The notes under the pieces were generated by a model. The model was not told where the DNA came from. It made no database searches and saw only the letters and a list, made by a program, of their open reading frames with translations. Source: Cloacibacillus evryensis DSM 19522 (GTDB lineage Bacteria > Synergistota > Synergistia > Synergistales > Synergistaceae). From it: 64,000 bases of DNA. Shown here one piece after another: positions 8,990 through 16,665 of this stretch (its first letter is position 1; every line of letters begins with the position of its first letter). The position numbers were made by a program, and so were the translations under genes. The stretch is taken from assembly GCF_000585335.1 (NCBI RefSeq), contig NZ_KK073872.1, forward strand, positions 192,001-256,000, written 5' to 3'.

Positions 8990-10495
8990 TTATTTGTTCT
9001 TCGTTTGCGCGGGGGCGTCAGGCTTTTTTTGCCAGCTGAAAGGCTCGAAAGAATCCGCTCCTTCAGCCGTCTTCCAGCTCTCTTTGCGGGAGTGGTAGAT
9101 CAGGAGAGGCACGCCGACCGCGAGGAGGTTGCCGACGATGAGCAGTCCGACCCATTCCGTTGGGCTGCCGACCGGTATCTGTCCGGGCGGTATGAAACCG
9201 ACGATGAATGCCGCGAAGGCGCCGATGAGTCCCACTCCGCCCACAAGCCACATTCCCAGCTCTCCGCCCGGCACCTTGAAGGGGCGCGGCGTGTTAGGCT
9301 CTTTGAGGCGCAGCTTGATAAACGCCCCGAACATCAGCATGTACATGATGAGATACATGGTGACTGTAAGGGCGGAGAGTATCTGGTAGGCCGCCTGCAC
9401 CGAGGGCAGCAGCACGAAGATGACGGAAAGGACCGTTACGATCGCCGACTGGAAATAGAGGATGTTGACCTGTACTCCATGCTTATTTGTCTTCTGGAGG
9501 ATGAGCGGCAGATATCCGGCCTTACCTACGGCGAGGATACCTTTGCTCGGTCCCGCGATCCATGTGTTGACTCCCGCGAAGACTCCGAGGGCGAGGCAGA
9601 TCGCGACGACCGGCGAAAGCCATTCGAGGCCGAAGGCCTGGAAGAGGTTGCGGTAGGCGACAAGCAGGCTCTGTGTAAGGTTGATGTCCTTCTGCGGGAT
9701 GACGAAACCGATCGCCAATGTTCCAAAGACGAAGATAGCCACCGTGATGCCCGCCGAGATGAGAATGGCGAGCGGGTAATTCTTCTCCGGGTTCTCTACT
9801 TCGTTGACGTGGACCGCCGAGACCTCCATTCCCGCGTAGAAGAGGAATATACTCACCGCGAGCGAGAGGTTGCTGAAGTTCCCCAGGTCGGGGATGAGGT
9901 CGCCGGCATGCAGCGACATGTAGATCGGATGCCCCGTAACGTAATAGAGGATGCCGAGGACGATGAGGATCGCCGCCGGGATGACGGTGCCGATGAGAGT
10001 GCCCCATTTGCTTATCGCGCCCGAGAGCGACATCCCTCTGAAGTTCATCAGCGTCGAGCCCCAGTAAAAGACGAGGACTATCGCCAGGGTGTACATCTTG
10101 TTCGCCGCGAGGGCGGAGTCCGCGCCGGGGTTCGTTCCTATATACGCCACGGAAACGGCGGCGAAGGTCAGGACTGTCGGGAACCATATCGTGTTCTGCA
10201 TCCACTGGAGGAAAATAGCGACAAAGCCGAGCCTTCCGCCGAATGCCTCCCCGACCCACCTGAATACGCCGCCCTTCTGCGGCCATGCGGTCGCCATTTC
10301 CGCCGCGGCGAGCGCCACGGGGATCAGGAAGAATACGGCCGCGAATATATAGTAAAACACCGACGAAAGGCCATATTCCGCCTCCGCCGGCAGGCCGCGC
10401 AGGCTGACTATCGCGGCGACGTTCATCATAGCCAGTGTAAAGACGCCGATCGTTCCGCGTTTTGAACCGGATGCCGGTTTATTTTCAGCACTCAT
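8990..10495 (-). CDS. gadC: Amino-acid antiporter, probable glutamate:GABA exchanger GadC
   Basis: APC-superfamily inner-membrane transporter of 501 residues with about twelve transmembrane segments. It opens with a GVFTLAMMNVAAIVSLRGLP helix and carries WPQKGGVFRWVGEAFG, as in GadC. In acid resistance GadC takes up glutamate and releases GABA, so each decarboxylation consumes a cytoplasmic proton. It is directly downstream of gadB on the same strand with 100 bp between them, which supports the assignment. GGAGA sits well upstream of the ATG. Because an aspartate 4-decarboxylase is divergent from gadB and has no AspT exchanger next to it, the transporter might also handle aspartate/alanine, but that is speculation. 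Confidence 0.88.
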   Translation of the reverse strand: MSAENKPASGSKRGTIGVFTLAMMNVAAIVSLRGLPAEAEYGLSSVFYYIFAAVFFLIPVALAAAEMATAWPQKGGVFRWVGEAFGGRLGFVAIFLQWMQNTIWFPTVLTFAAVSVAYIGTNPGADSALAANKMYTLAIVLVFYWGSTLMNFRGMSLSGAISKWGTLIGTVIPAAILIVLGILYYVTGHPIYMSLHAGDLIPDLGNFSNLSLAVSIFLFYAGMEVSAVHVNEVENPEKNYPLAILISAGITVAIFVFGTLAIGFVIPQKDINLTQSLLVAYRNLFQAFGLEWLSPVVAICLALGVFAGVNTWIAGPSKGILAVGKAGYLPLILQKTNKHGVQVNILYFQSAIVTVLSVIFVLLPSVQAAYQILSALTVTMYLIMYMLMFGAFIKLRLKEPNTPRPFKVPGGELGMWLVGGVGLIGAFAAFIVGFIPPGQIPVGSPTEWVGLLIVGNLLAVGVPLLIYHSRKESWKTAEGADSFEPFSWQKKPDAPAQTKNK

Positions 10496-10531
10496 TTTGA
10501 TCTTCTCCTTTCAAAAATTTTCCGAATGAAT

Positions 10532-10568
10532 ATTCCGAAAAAGCCGGACGCGCCGGCTTTTTCGGAAT
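10532..10568 (-). terminator. Perfect 16-bp hairpin between gadB and gadC
   Basis: ATTCCGAAAAAGCCGG (10532-10547) is perfectly complementary to 10553-10568 with a five-base loop. The T-run lies inside the stem rather than after it, so it could stop part of the transcription, protect the upstream mRNA end, or serve as a processing site that sets the gadB:gadC ratio. Confidence 0.55.
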
Positions 10569-10595
10569 GTACAGCTATTTGCTGACGCTTTTTGT

Positions 10596-11987
10596 TTATG
10601 AATGTTTGAAGTTTCCCGTCTCCGCTTCCGTGAGGGGCTTCGCGACGGGATGCGTCTTGAAGTACGCGAGCGCTCTCTTCATATCTTCGATGAGGAGGGA
10701 GGCCATATCGATGTTGAACCCCTTCCTGACAAGTATGCGCTGGACGACGACATTCTGCGCGTCCGCGGGAAGCGAGTAGGCGGGAACCTGCCAGCCTCTT
10801 GAGCGCAGTTTGTCGGCGAGGTCATAGAGCGAGAAGCCGGGCTTCACATCGTCGCGGAACTTCCATGTACAGCCGGGAACGCCGCCGTCTCCGTCGTATA
10901 CCATCTCGAAGATGCCGAACTTCATGATCTCGCCCGCGAGGAACTGGCCGGTCTCGGCGCATTCCTGCTGGATCTTTGAATAGCCCTCTCTGCCCAGGCG
11001 GATGAAATTGTAGTATTGGCTGACGATCTGTCCCGCGGGGCGGGAGAAGTTCAGCGCGAAGGTCGGCATATTGCCGCCGAGGTAGTTGACATAGAATATG
11101 AGCTCTTCGGGAAGATCGGAGACCTCTCTCCACATTACCCAGCCCACACCGAGGGGGGACAGCCCGAACTTGTGACCGGAGGCGTTGATAGATTTTACAC
11201 GCTCGATGCGGAAGTCCCATACAAGGTCACGGTGGATGAAGGGGGCGATGAATCCGCCGCTGGCGCCGTCGACGTGGATGGGGATGTCAAGCCCCGTCTC
11301 CTTCTGGAGTTTGTCGAGCGCCTCCGCCACCTGCTTGACCGGTTCGTACTGCAGCGTGAAGGTCAGTCCAAGCGTGGGGACGACGCAGATGGTGTTTTCG
11401 TCGACATACTTGCCGACCTCTTCCGGAGTCATGCAGTATTTGCCGGGCTTCATCGGGATCTGGCGGTGTTCGATATCCCAGTAGCGGGCGAACTTGTCCC
11501 AGCAGATCTGTACCGCGCCGGTGACGATGTTCGGCTTGTCTGTAGGTTTGCCCTGGGCCTTGCGCTTTTTGCGCCAGCGCCAGAGGGCCGCGAGGCCGCC
11601 GAGCATCGCCGCTTCCGACGAACCGGTGGTCGAGGTGCCGATGGTGTTGGCCTCCTCCGGCGAATTCCACAGGTTGCCGAGCATACGGACGCAGCGCGCC
11701 TCGAGCTCCGCCGTCTGCGGGTATTCGTCTTTATCGATCATATTCTTGTCGATACACTCGTCCATCAGCTTATGCGTCTCTTCATCGAGCCAGGTCTGGC
11801 AGAATGTGGCAAGGTTCTGCGAGGCGTTGCCGTCGAGGACGAGCTCGTTGTGGACCGCCTGATACGCGTCCTGCGCCTTCATCTCCGCCTCGGGGAACGC
11901 GTTTTTCGGCAGCAGGCTGGCCATGGCCGCCGAGCCGAATGTCGGGTCGATCTCTCTGTGTTCGTATTCCTTCTGGTAAAGTGACAT
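10596..11987 (-). CDS. gadB: Glutamate decarboxylase
   Basis: PLP enzyme of 463 residues that converts L-glutamate to GABA and CO2 with uptake of a proton. It is close to the E. coli enzyme in length. [20 protein letters not shown], the PLP-contact [13 protein letters not shown] and the catalytic-lysine motif [18 protein letters not shown] are intact. AGGAGGG lies nine bases upstream of the start. gadC follows it, and aspD is transcribed divergently across a 285-bp region with two inverted repeats, so all three genes may respond to the same signal, probably acid. Confidence 0.95.
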   Translation of the reverse strand: MSLYQKEYEHREIDPTFGSAAMASLLPKNAFPEAEMKAQDAYQAVHNELVLDGNASQNLATFCQTWLDEETHKLMDECIDKNMIDKDEYPQTAELEARCVRMLGNLWNSPEEANTIGTSTTGSSEAAMLGGLAALWRWRKKRKAQGKPTDKPNIVTGAVQICWDKFARYWDIEHRQIPMKPGKYCMTPEEVGKYVDENTICVVPTLGLTFTLQYEPVKQVAEALDKLQKETGLDIPIHVDGASGGFIAPFIHRDLVWDFRIERVKSINASGHKFGLSPLGVGWVMWREVSDLPEELIFYVNYLGGNMPTFALNFSRPAGQIVSQYYNFIRLGREGYSKIQQECAETGQFLAGEIMKFGIFEMVYDGDGGVPGCTWKFRDDVKPGFSLYDLADKLRSRGWQVPAYSLPADAQNVVVQRILVRKGFNIDMASLLIEDMKRALAYFKTHPVAKPLTEAETGNFKHS

Positions 11988-12272
11988 TTTAGAAATCCCT
12001 CCTGTTAAATACCGTCTTGTGTAATTTATACGGATGGTATGTGCCGAATTTTTTCCTTTTTTCGTCTCTTCGCACCGTATGATCCGAGTATAGAGCGCGG
12101 ATCATTTTTGCGAAAAATAGTTTTTGCCGAATGTCCTCTAGGCAAAAAGCATGTGATGGTTATACGCAATTAAACATGTATAAATTACAAAAAAAGAATA
12201 ATATTAATGTTAGAGTTCCATTTTGCTTAAATTAATAAGGAAAAATACCTAACCTAAAGGAGTGTCTCCTAC
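11988..12272. promoter_or_regulatory. Divergent gadB/aspD control region with two inverted repeats
   Basis: AT-rich 285-bp region. Inverted repeat 1 is ATGATCCG (12079-12086) with CGGATCAT (12098-12105); inverted repeat 2 is TTTTTGCC (12121-12128) with GGCAAAAA (12141-12148). Both have the spacing of dimeric regulator sites or small hairpins. I cannot place a convincing pair of promoters. Confidence 0.5.
12258..12270 (+). promoter_or_regulatory. Ribosome-binding site of aspD inside a small hairpin
   Basis: The only good Shine-Dalgarno for the aspD start at 12273 is AGGAG (12258-12262). It is followed after three bases by its exact complement CTCCT (12266-12270), so it can fold on itself and reduce translation. 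Confidence 0.5.
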
Positions 12273-13898
12273 ATGGATATGCCGACAAAAAAACAGGAAA
12301 AAGCCTATGAAACGCTGAGCCCGTTCGAGGTGAAAAACGTCCTCATCGAGATGGCTTCAAAACACGCCCGCGCCGCCTCCTCCGTGATGCTCAACGCGGG
12401 ACGCGGCAATCCGAACTGGATCGCGACGGAGCCTCGCGAGGCCTTTTTCACGCTTGGACGCTTCGCGATAACGGAGAGCCGCCGCGTCTGGGACGAAGGC
12501 ATCCTCGCGGGATTGCCGGAAAAAGAGGGGATGGGCTCGCGCCTTGCCGGCTGGCTGGATGTCAATTCAATGATGCCGGGGGCCGACTGCCTCAAGCGGT
12601 CTTTTCAATACGGCGTCAATATCCTTGGCTTCGACGCCGACGAGTGGGCCTACGAACTTTGCGACGGCATCCTCGGCTGCCACTACCCGACGCCGGACCG
12701 GATAATGCCATGCTGCGAGAGCGCCGTGCGCGAATACATCATCAAAGAACTTGAGCAAGGGGGCGCGCAGGACCAGGATTTCGACCTCTTTGCGACGGAA
12801 GGGGCGACGGCGGCGATGGTCTACATATTCCGCTCGCTGCTCAACAACGGACTGCTGAAGCCCGGCGATACCATCGCCCTCGGCACGCCGATCTTCACGC
12901 CCTATATCGAGATACCGAACTTGCCGTGGTATTCATTCAAAACGGTGCAGGTCTATGCAGACGGTACGGAGCTCGTCGGCGGCGAACCCCGCCATTCGTG
13001 GCAGTATTCGGACAGAGAGCTTGAAAAACTCGCCGACCGGCAGGTCAAGGTCTTTTTCATCGTCAACCCGAGCAACCCGGGCTCGGTGGAGATATCTCCG
13101 GAAACGGCGCAGAAGATAAAAAATATCGTCACGGCGAAAAACCCGCAGCTGATGATAGTCACGGACGACGTCTATTCCAGCTTTGCCGACGACTACCGCT
13201 CGCTCTTCGACACGATCCCCTACAACACCATCTGCTCCTACTCCTTCTCAAAATACTTTGGCTGTACGGGCTGGCGGCTTGGAGTCATCGGCATCCACCG
13301 CAAAAACGTCTTCGACGATATGATCGCGGCGATGCCCGCGGCGCAGAGGATCAAGACGGCGAAGCTCTATGCGGAGCTCGCCGTCGATCCGGAGAAGATA
13401 AAATTTATCGACCGCATGGTCGCAGACAGCCGCGACATCGCGCTGAACCACACGGCGGGGCTGTCGGTGCCGCAGCAGGTGCAGATGGCGCTATTCGCCA
13501 TACACTCGCTGATCGACAAGACGAACGCCTACAACCGCCTGACGAAGGATATCATCCGCCGGCGCTGCAAGGATTTCTGGAACAACCTCAAGTGGCCGCT
13601 GCCACTCTCCCCTCACAGCACGGCATACTACCAGCTGCTCGACGTCTCGCTCTGGGCGAAGGAAAAATATAGCGAGGGCTTCGCGGAGTGGCTCATGAAG
13701 AACTTTGAACCGATCGACATCCTCTTCCGTCTCGCTGAAAATCCCAACGTGGTGCTGCTCCCTGGCGAGGGTTTCGACGCCCCGGACTGGTCCGTGCGCG
13801 TCTCGCTGGCAAACCTTCCCGACCACGCCTATCGCGAGATCGGCCGCGACCTTGTGACGATCCTGGACGAATATTATTCGCAGTATAAGAAAGCGTAA
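12273..13898 (+). CDS. aspD: Aspartate 4-decarboxylase / aminotransferase
   Basis: PLP fold-type I enzyme of 541 residues that converts L-aspartate to L-alanine and CO2, often with aspartate aminotransferase side activity. The length and the long N-terminal extension before LNAGRGNPNW are typical of AspD/AsdA. The PLP lysine motif is CSYSFSKYFGCTGWRLGV and FIVNPSNPGSVE is the usual aminotransferase loop. Like glutamate decarboxylation, the reaction consumes a proton, and the gene is divergent from gadB. The usual partner AspT (aspartate:alanine exchanger) is not in the window. A second in-frame ATG lies at 12279. Confidence 0.93.
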   Translation: MDMPTKKQEKAYETLSPFEVKNVLIEMASKHARAASSVMLNAGRGNPNWIATEPREAFFTLGRFAITESRRVWDEGILAGLPEKEGMGSRLAGWLDVNSMMPGADCLKRSFQYGVNILGFDADEWAYELCDGILGCHYPTPDRIMPCCESAVREYIIKELEQGGAQDQDFDLFATEGATAAMVYIFRSLLNNGLLKPGDTIALGTPIFTPYIEIPNLPWYSFKTVQVYADGTELVGGEPRHSWQYSDRELEKLADRQVKVFFIVNPSNPGSVEISPETAQKIKNIVTAKNPQLMIVTDDVYSSFADDYRSLFDTIPYNTICSYSFSKYFGCTGWRLGVIGIHRKNVFDDMIAAMPAAQRIKTAKLYAELAVDPEKIKFIDRMVADSRDIALNHTAGLSVPQQVQMALFAIHSLIDKTNAYNRLTKDIIRRRCKDFWNNLKWPLPLSPHSTAYYQLLDVSLWAKEKYSEGFAEWLMKNFEPIDILFRLAENPNVVLLPGEGFDAPDWSVRVSLANLPDHAYREIGRDLVTILDEYYSQYKKA

Positions 13899-13957
13899 CC
13901 TTTTAACAAGGCGGCCGGGTCAGGACCGAAGCTGCCGGTGAACGATGACGGCAAACA

Positions 13958-14002
13958 CCGCCGGGGCCTCCTTGCGGGAGGGCCCGGCGGCGTTGTCTTT
14001 TT
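13958..14002 (+). terminator. Intrinsic terminator of aspD
   Basis: A GC-rich stem of about 13 bp (13958-13971 with 13976-13990, small bulge) is followed by CGTTGTCTTTTT, 60 bp after the aspD stop. Confidence 0.8.
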
Positions 14003-14026
14003 CACGGACGCGCTTTCTGCGGAAAC

Positions 14027-14052
14027 AAAAAACGGCCTCCGCTGGGAGGCCG
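14027..14052 (-). terminator. Intrinsic terminator of the cytidylate-kinase-like gene
   Basis: Perfect 8-bp stem CGGCCTCC/GGAGGCCG with a four-base loop, followed on the minus strand by six T, 20 bp after the stop at 14072. Confidence 0.85.
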
Positions 14053-14071
14053 GGAATTTCAAAAACGCCGT

Positions 14072-14680
14072 TTATTTACAGTGTTCCAGATAGGCCATTA
14101 TCGTTTCCACCGCGCCGTCGACGCCGATATTGTCGGTGCTGATACAGAGGTCGTAGTCCTCCATCTTGCCCCATCTCCGGTCGGCGTAAAACTCATAATA
14201 TTTTGCGCGCTTCTTGTCGACGTCGATAATGCGCTTCTTTATCTCCTCTCTCGTAAAATCGAGCCCCTCGGGGATCATCGACATCTTTCTGTTGATACGC
14301 TCGTCAAGGCTTCCGTAGATGAAGCAGTCGACGGGGTTCATGTTGCGGAGGATATAGTCGGCGCAGCGGCCCACCACCACGCAGGGGCCGCGTTCGGCGA
14401 GGCTTCTTATCAGCTTTGACTGTCCCTTGTAGATGAGGTCGGAGGGCAGATCCTGGTAAAATACCGGCATCGCGAAGCCAGGCATTATCGGACACATCGG
14501 CGGGGAACATTTCTCTTCGTTCGCCTCGATAAAGTCCACGTCGTATTTGCCGTCCTTGGCAAGGAGATCCACGAGCTCCTTGTCGTAAAATTTGACGCCG
14601 AGCCTCTTGGCCAGCCTCATGCCGACCTCATGTCCGCCGCTGCCAAACTGCCTGCTGATCGTTATGATACGTTTCTCCAT
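14072..14680 (-). CDS. Cytidylate kinase-like P-loop protein
   Basis: Cytoplasmic P-loop protein of 202 residues of the cytidylate-kinase-like family (AAA_26). It begins with ITISRQFGSGGHEVGMRLAK, a P-loop variant, and then has KFYDKELVDLLAK and VVVGRCADYILR. The family is related to CMP kinase but usually occurs alongside a true cmk, and its substrate is unsettled. The gene is monocistronic, with a good terminator and an AT-rich upstream region. Confidence 0.85.
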   Translation of the reverse strand: MEKRIITISRQFGSGGHEVGMRLAKRLGVKFYDKELVDLLAKDGKYDVDFIEANEEKCSPPMCPIMPGFAMPVFYQDLPSDLIYKGQSKLIRSLAERGPCVVVGRCADYILRNMNPVDCFIYGSLDERINRKMSMIPEGLDFTREEIKKRIIDVDKKRAKYYEFYADRRWGKMEDYDLCISTDNIGVDGAVETIMAYLEHCK

Positions 14681-15054
14681 ACCCTCACGCCCTTTCTTCT
14701 TTATTATTTATTATATTATACCTTTATTATGATAAAAGTATAAGTGTTTGCCGCAAAACCGGGGCAAATAGGCCGCGTCCCCGGCGGAGAGCGGGGAATA
14801 TCCGTCGGAACATAAAAATCAAAAATTTTTTATGAAAATCAGGAAAAATACTAAAACTTTTTAAGATTATGGTGTATAATGTAGCTGTCGAAAATTGAGA
14901 TCGTTCCACATGAAGAGATGGGGGACTGCCGCGTGTGATCGTTGAAGCGGGCGGTCTTGCTGTTGTCCTGTTTTTGTAAAAAGGCGTTCTGGTTCCAGTG
15001 AAATGTATTTGTCTGTTCCACAACATATAAACTGTGAGAAGGGATTTGAAAGAC
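14681..15054 (+). promoter_or_regulatory. Control region and leader of the NCS2 permease gene
   Basis: The 374-bp gap holds the divergent upstream regions of two genes. On the plus strand TATAAT at 14875-14880 is a good -10 box with a weak -35. The presumed leader of about 170 nt contains GACTGCCGC (14924-14932) able to pair with GCGGGCGGTC (14947-14956), nine pairs with one bulge. I tested it by eye against the purine riboswitch consensus and found no match. Confidence 0.4.
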
Positions 15055-16374
15055 ATGTCACAATCAACACGCAAGATTCTCTTTGAGCTCCGCGGCATTC
15101 CCAAATTCACCGAAGCCCTGCCGCTTGCCATGCAGCATGTCGTTGCGATGATCATCGGCTGCATAACGCCGGCCATCGTGATAAGCGTGGTGGCGAACGT
15201 TTCGCCGGAGGACACGATGCTGCTGATCCAGGCCTCGCTCGTTACGGCGGCGATCGCCACCTTTATCCAGCTCTATCCGGTCGCCGGGCGCGTCGGAGCA
15301 GGCATTCCCGTGGTGATGGGCGTCAGCTTCGCCTATGTGCCTGTCCTGATCGCCATCGGCGGTTCGATGGGGCCCCCCGCCATTCTCGGCGCGCAGATCG
15401 TCGGCGGTTTCGCGGCGATCATCGTCGGGATATTTATTCGCAGGCTGCGCCCGCTCTTTCCGCCGCTCGTCTCCGGAACGGTCGTCTTTACGATCGGGCT
15501 CTCGCTTTATCCGGTCGCCATCCGCTATATGGCGGGAGGCGCCGGTATGCCCGGTTTCGGCTCCGCGCTCAATTGGGGGGTGGCGCTCTTCACGCTCGCC
15601 GCCGTGAGCTTCTTCTCCTTCTTCACCAAAGGATTTACCAAACTTGCCTCGGTCCTGCTCGGCATGGCCGCGGGCTATATCCTGGCGGCCTCCCTCGGCA
15701 TGGTCTCCTTTGAGCGGATCATTGAAAGCCAATGGTTCCAGCTTCCGCAGGTGAACCACTTTAAGATAGAATTCCACGTCACCGCCGTCGTCTCAATGGT
15801 CATCATGTATATCGTGAATTCCATTCAGGCGATCGGCGACATCTCCGCGACGACGGCGGGCGCGATGGACAGGGAACCGAGCGACAACGAGCTCGCGGGC
15901 GGCATCATGGGCAACGGCCTTTCAAGCATGCTCTCCGCCTTTATCGGAGGACTGCCGACCGCGACCTTCAGTCAGAACGTCGGCATCGTCACGATCACAA
16001 AGGTGATAAATAAGTTCGTCATCGCGCTCGCGGCGGCGATCATACTGTTGGCTGGGCTGATACCGAAATTTGCCGCGCTGCTTACGACGATCCCTCTGGC
16101 CGTGCTCGGCGGCGCGACCCTCACCGTCTTTGCGGCGATCACGATGACCGGTATGAAGCTCCTGCTATCGGCGAAGCTGACGCCGCGCAACAGCGCCGTC
16201 GTCGGCATCTCCGTAGCGCTCGGCGTCGGCATCTCGCAGGTGGCGAACGCGCTCGGCGGCCCTGGTATGCCCTCATGGGCGCAGGAGATATTCGGCTCCT
16301 CGTCGGTGATAATTTCCACGCTTGCCGCCGTCGCCCTTAATGTCATTATGCCGCGGGACAAGAAGGAGCTTTAG
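15055..16374 (+). CDS. NCS2-family nucleobase (xanthine/uracil-type) permease
   Basis: Inner-membrane symporter of about 439 residues that brings in purine or pyrimidine bases with H+ or Na+. It has about fourteen hydrophobic segments. The signature FSQNVGIVTITKVINKFV lies near residue 305, and the QXH-type element appears as PLAMQHVVAM near residue 25. The in-frame GTG at 15034 would add seven residues; I chose ATG 15055, which follows AAGGGA. It is distinct from the second NCS2 permease at 30.6 kb, which has the more usual ILAGAQHVLTLFG opening. Substrate not determinable. Confidence 0.88.
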   Translation: MSQSTRKILFELRGIPKFTEALPLAMQHVVAMIIGCITPAIVISVVANVSPEDTMLLIQASLVTAAIATFIQLYPVAGRVGAGIPVVMGVSFAYVPVLIAIGGSMGPPAILGAQIVGGFAAIIVGIFIRRLRPLFPPLVSGTVVFTIGLSLYPVAIRYMAGGAGMPGFGSALNWGVALFTLAAVSFFSFFTKGFTKLASVLLGMAAGYILAASLGMVSFERIIESQWFQLPQVNHFKIEFHVTAVVSMVIMYIVNSIQAIGDISATTAGAMDREPSDNELAGGIMGNGLSSMLSAFIGGLPTATFSQNVGIVTITKVINKFVIALAAAIILLAGLIPKFAALLTTIPLAVLGGATLTVFAAITMTGMKLLLSAKLTPRNSAVVGISVALGVGISQVANALGGPGMPSWAQEIFGSSSVIISTLAAVALNVIMPRDKKEL

Positions 16375-16456
16375 CGCGCCGCGGATACGGCCCTCCGCGC
16401 ATCCGTCCCGTCAGCGGGCGAAGCGCGGGGCCGTGCCCGGCAAATCAAATTTTCTA

Positions 16457-16485
16457 TTGACACCTGCTTTTGAAAGAGCTTTAAT
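16457..16485 (+). promoter_or_regulatory. Promoter of the hybrid kinase gene
   Basis: Consensus TTGACA (16457-16462), 17-bp spacer, TTTAAT (16480-16485). The start codon is 180 bp further on. The leader is AT-rich with no structure I can name. Confidence 0.75.
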
Positions 16486-16665
16486 TGATTAGATTTTATA
16501 TATTATTGATAATATGTGTCGTTTGAGCGGAATTAGCGGCGGCATCGTACCGCCGTTCCGGTTTCCGTGCGATGATGGGAAGACAGGCGCGAATATCTTG
16601 AAGCGGATATCTATCGCGTAAAGATGTCTTTTGCGCCGGCAGTTTTCAGAGAGAAGGGGCATTAT

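Noticed and set aside
8873-10465. 530-codon plus-strand frame opposite gadC
   Set aside because: It is a shadow of the antiporter gene; its charged, low-complexity translation has no recognisable domain.
14881-15054. Purine riboswitch before the NCS2 permease
   Set aside because: The conserved core bases of the purine class are absent; only a generic stem is seen.
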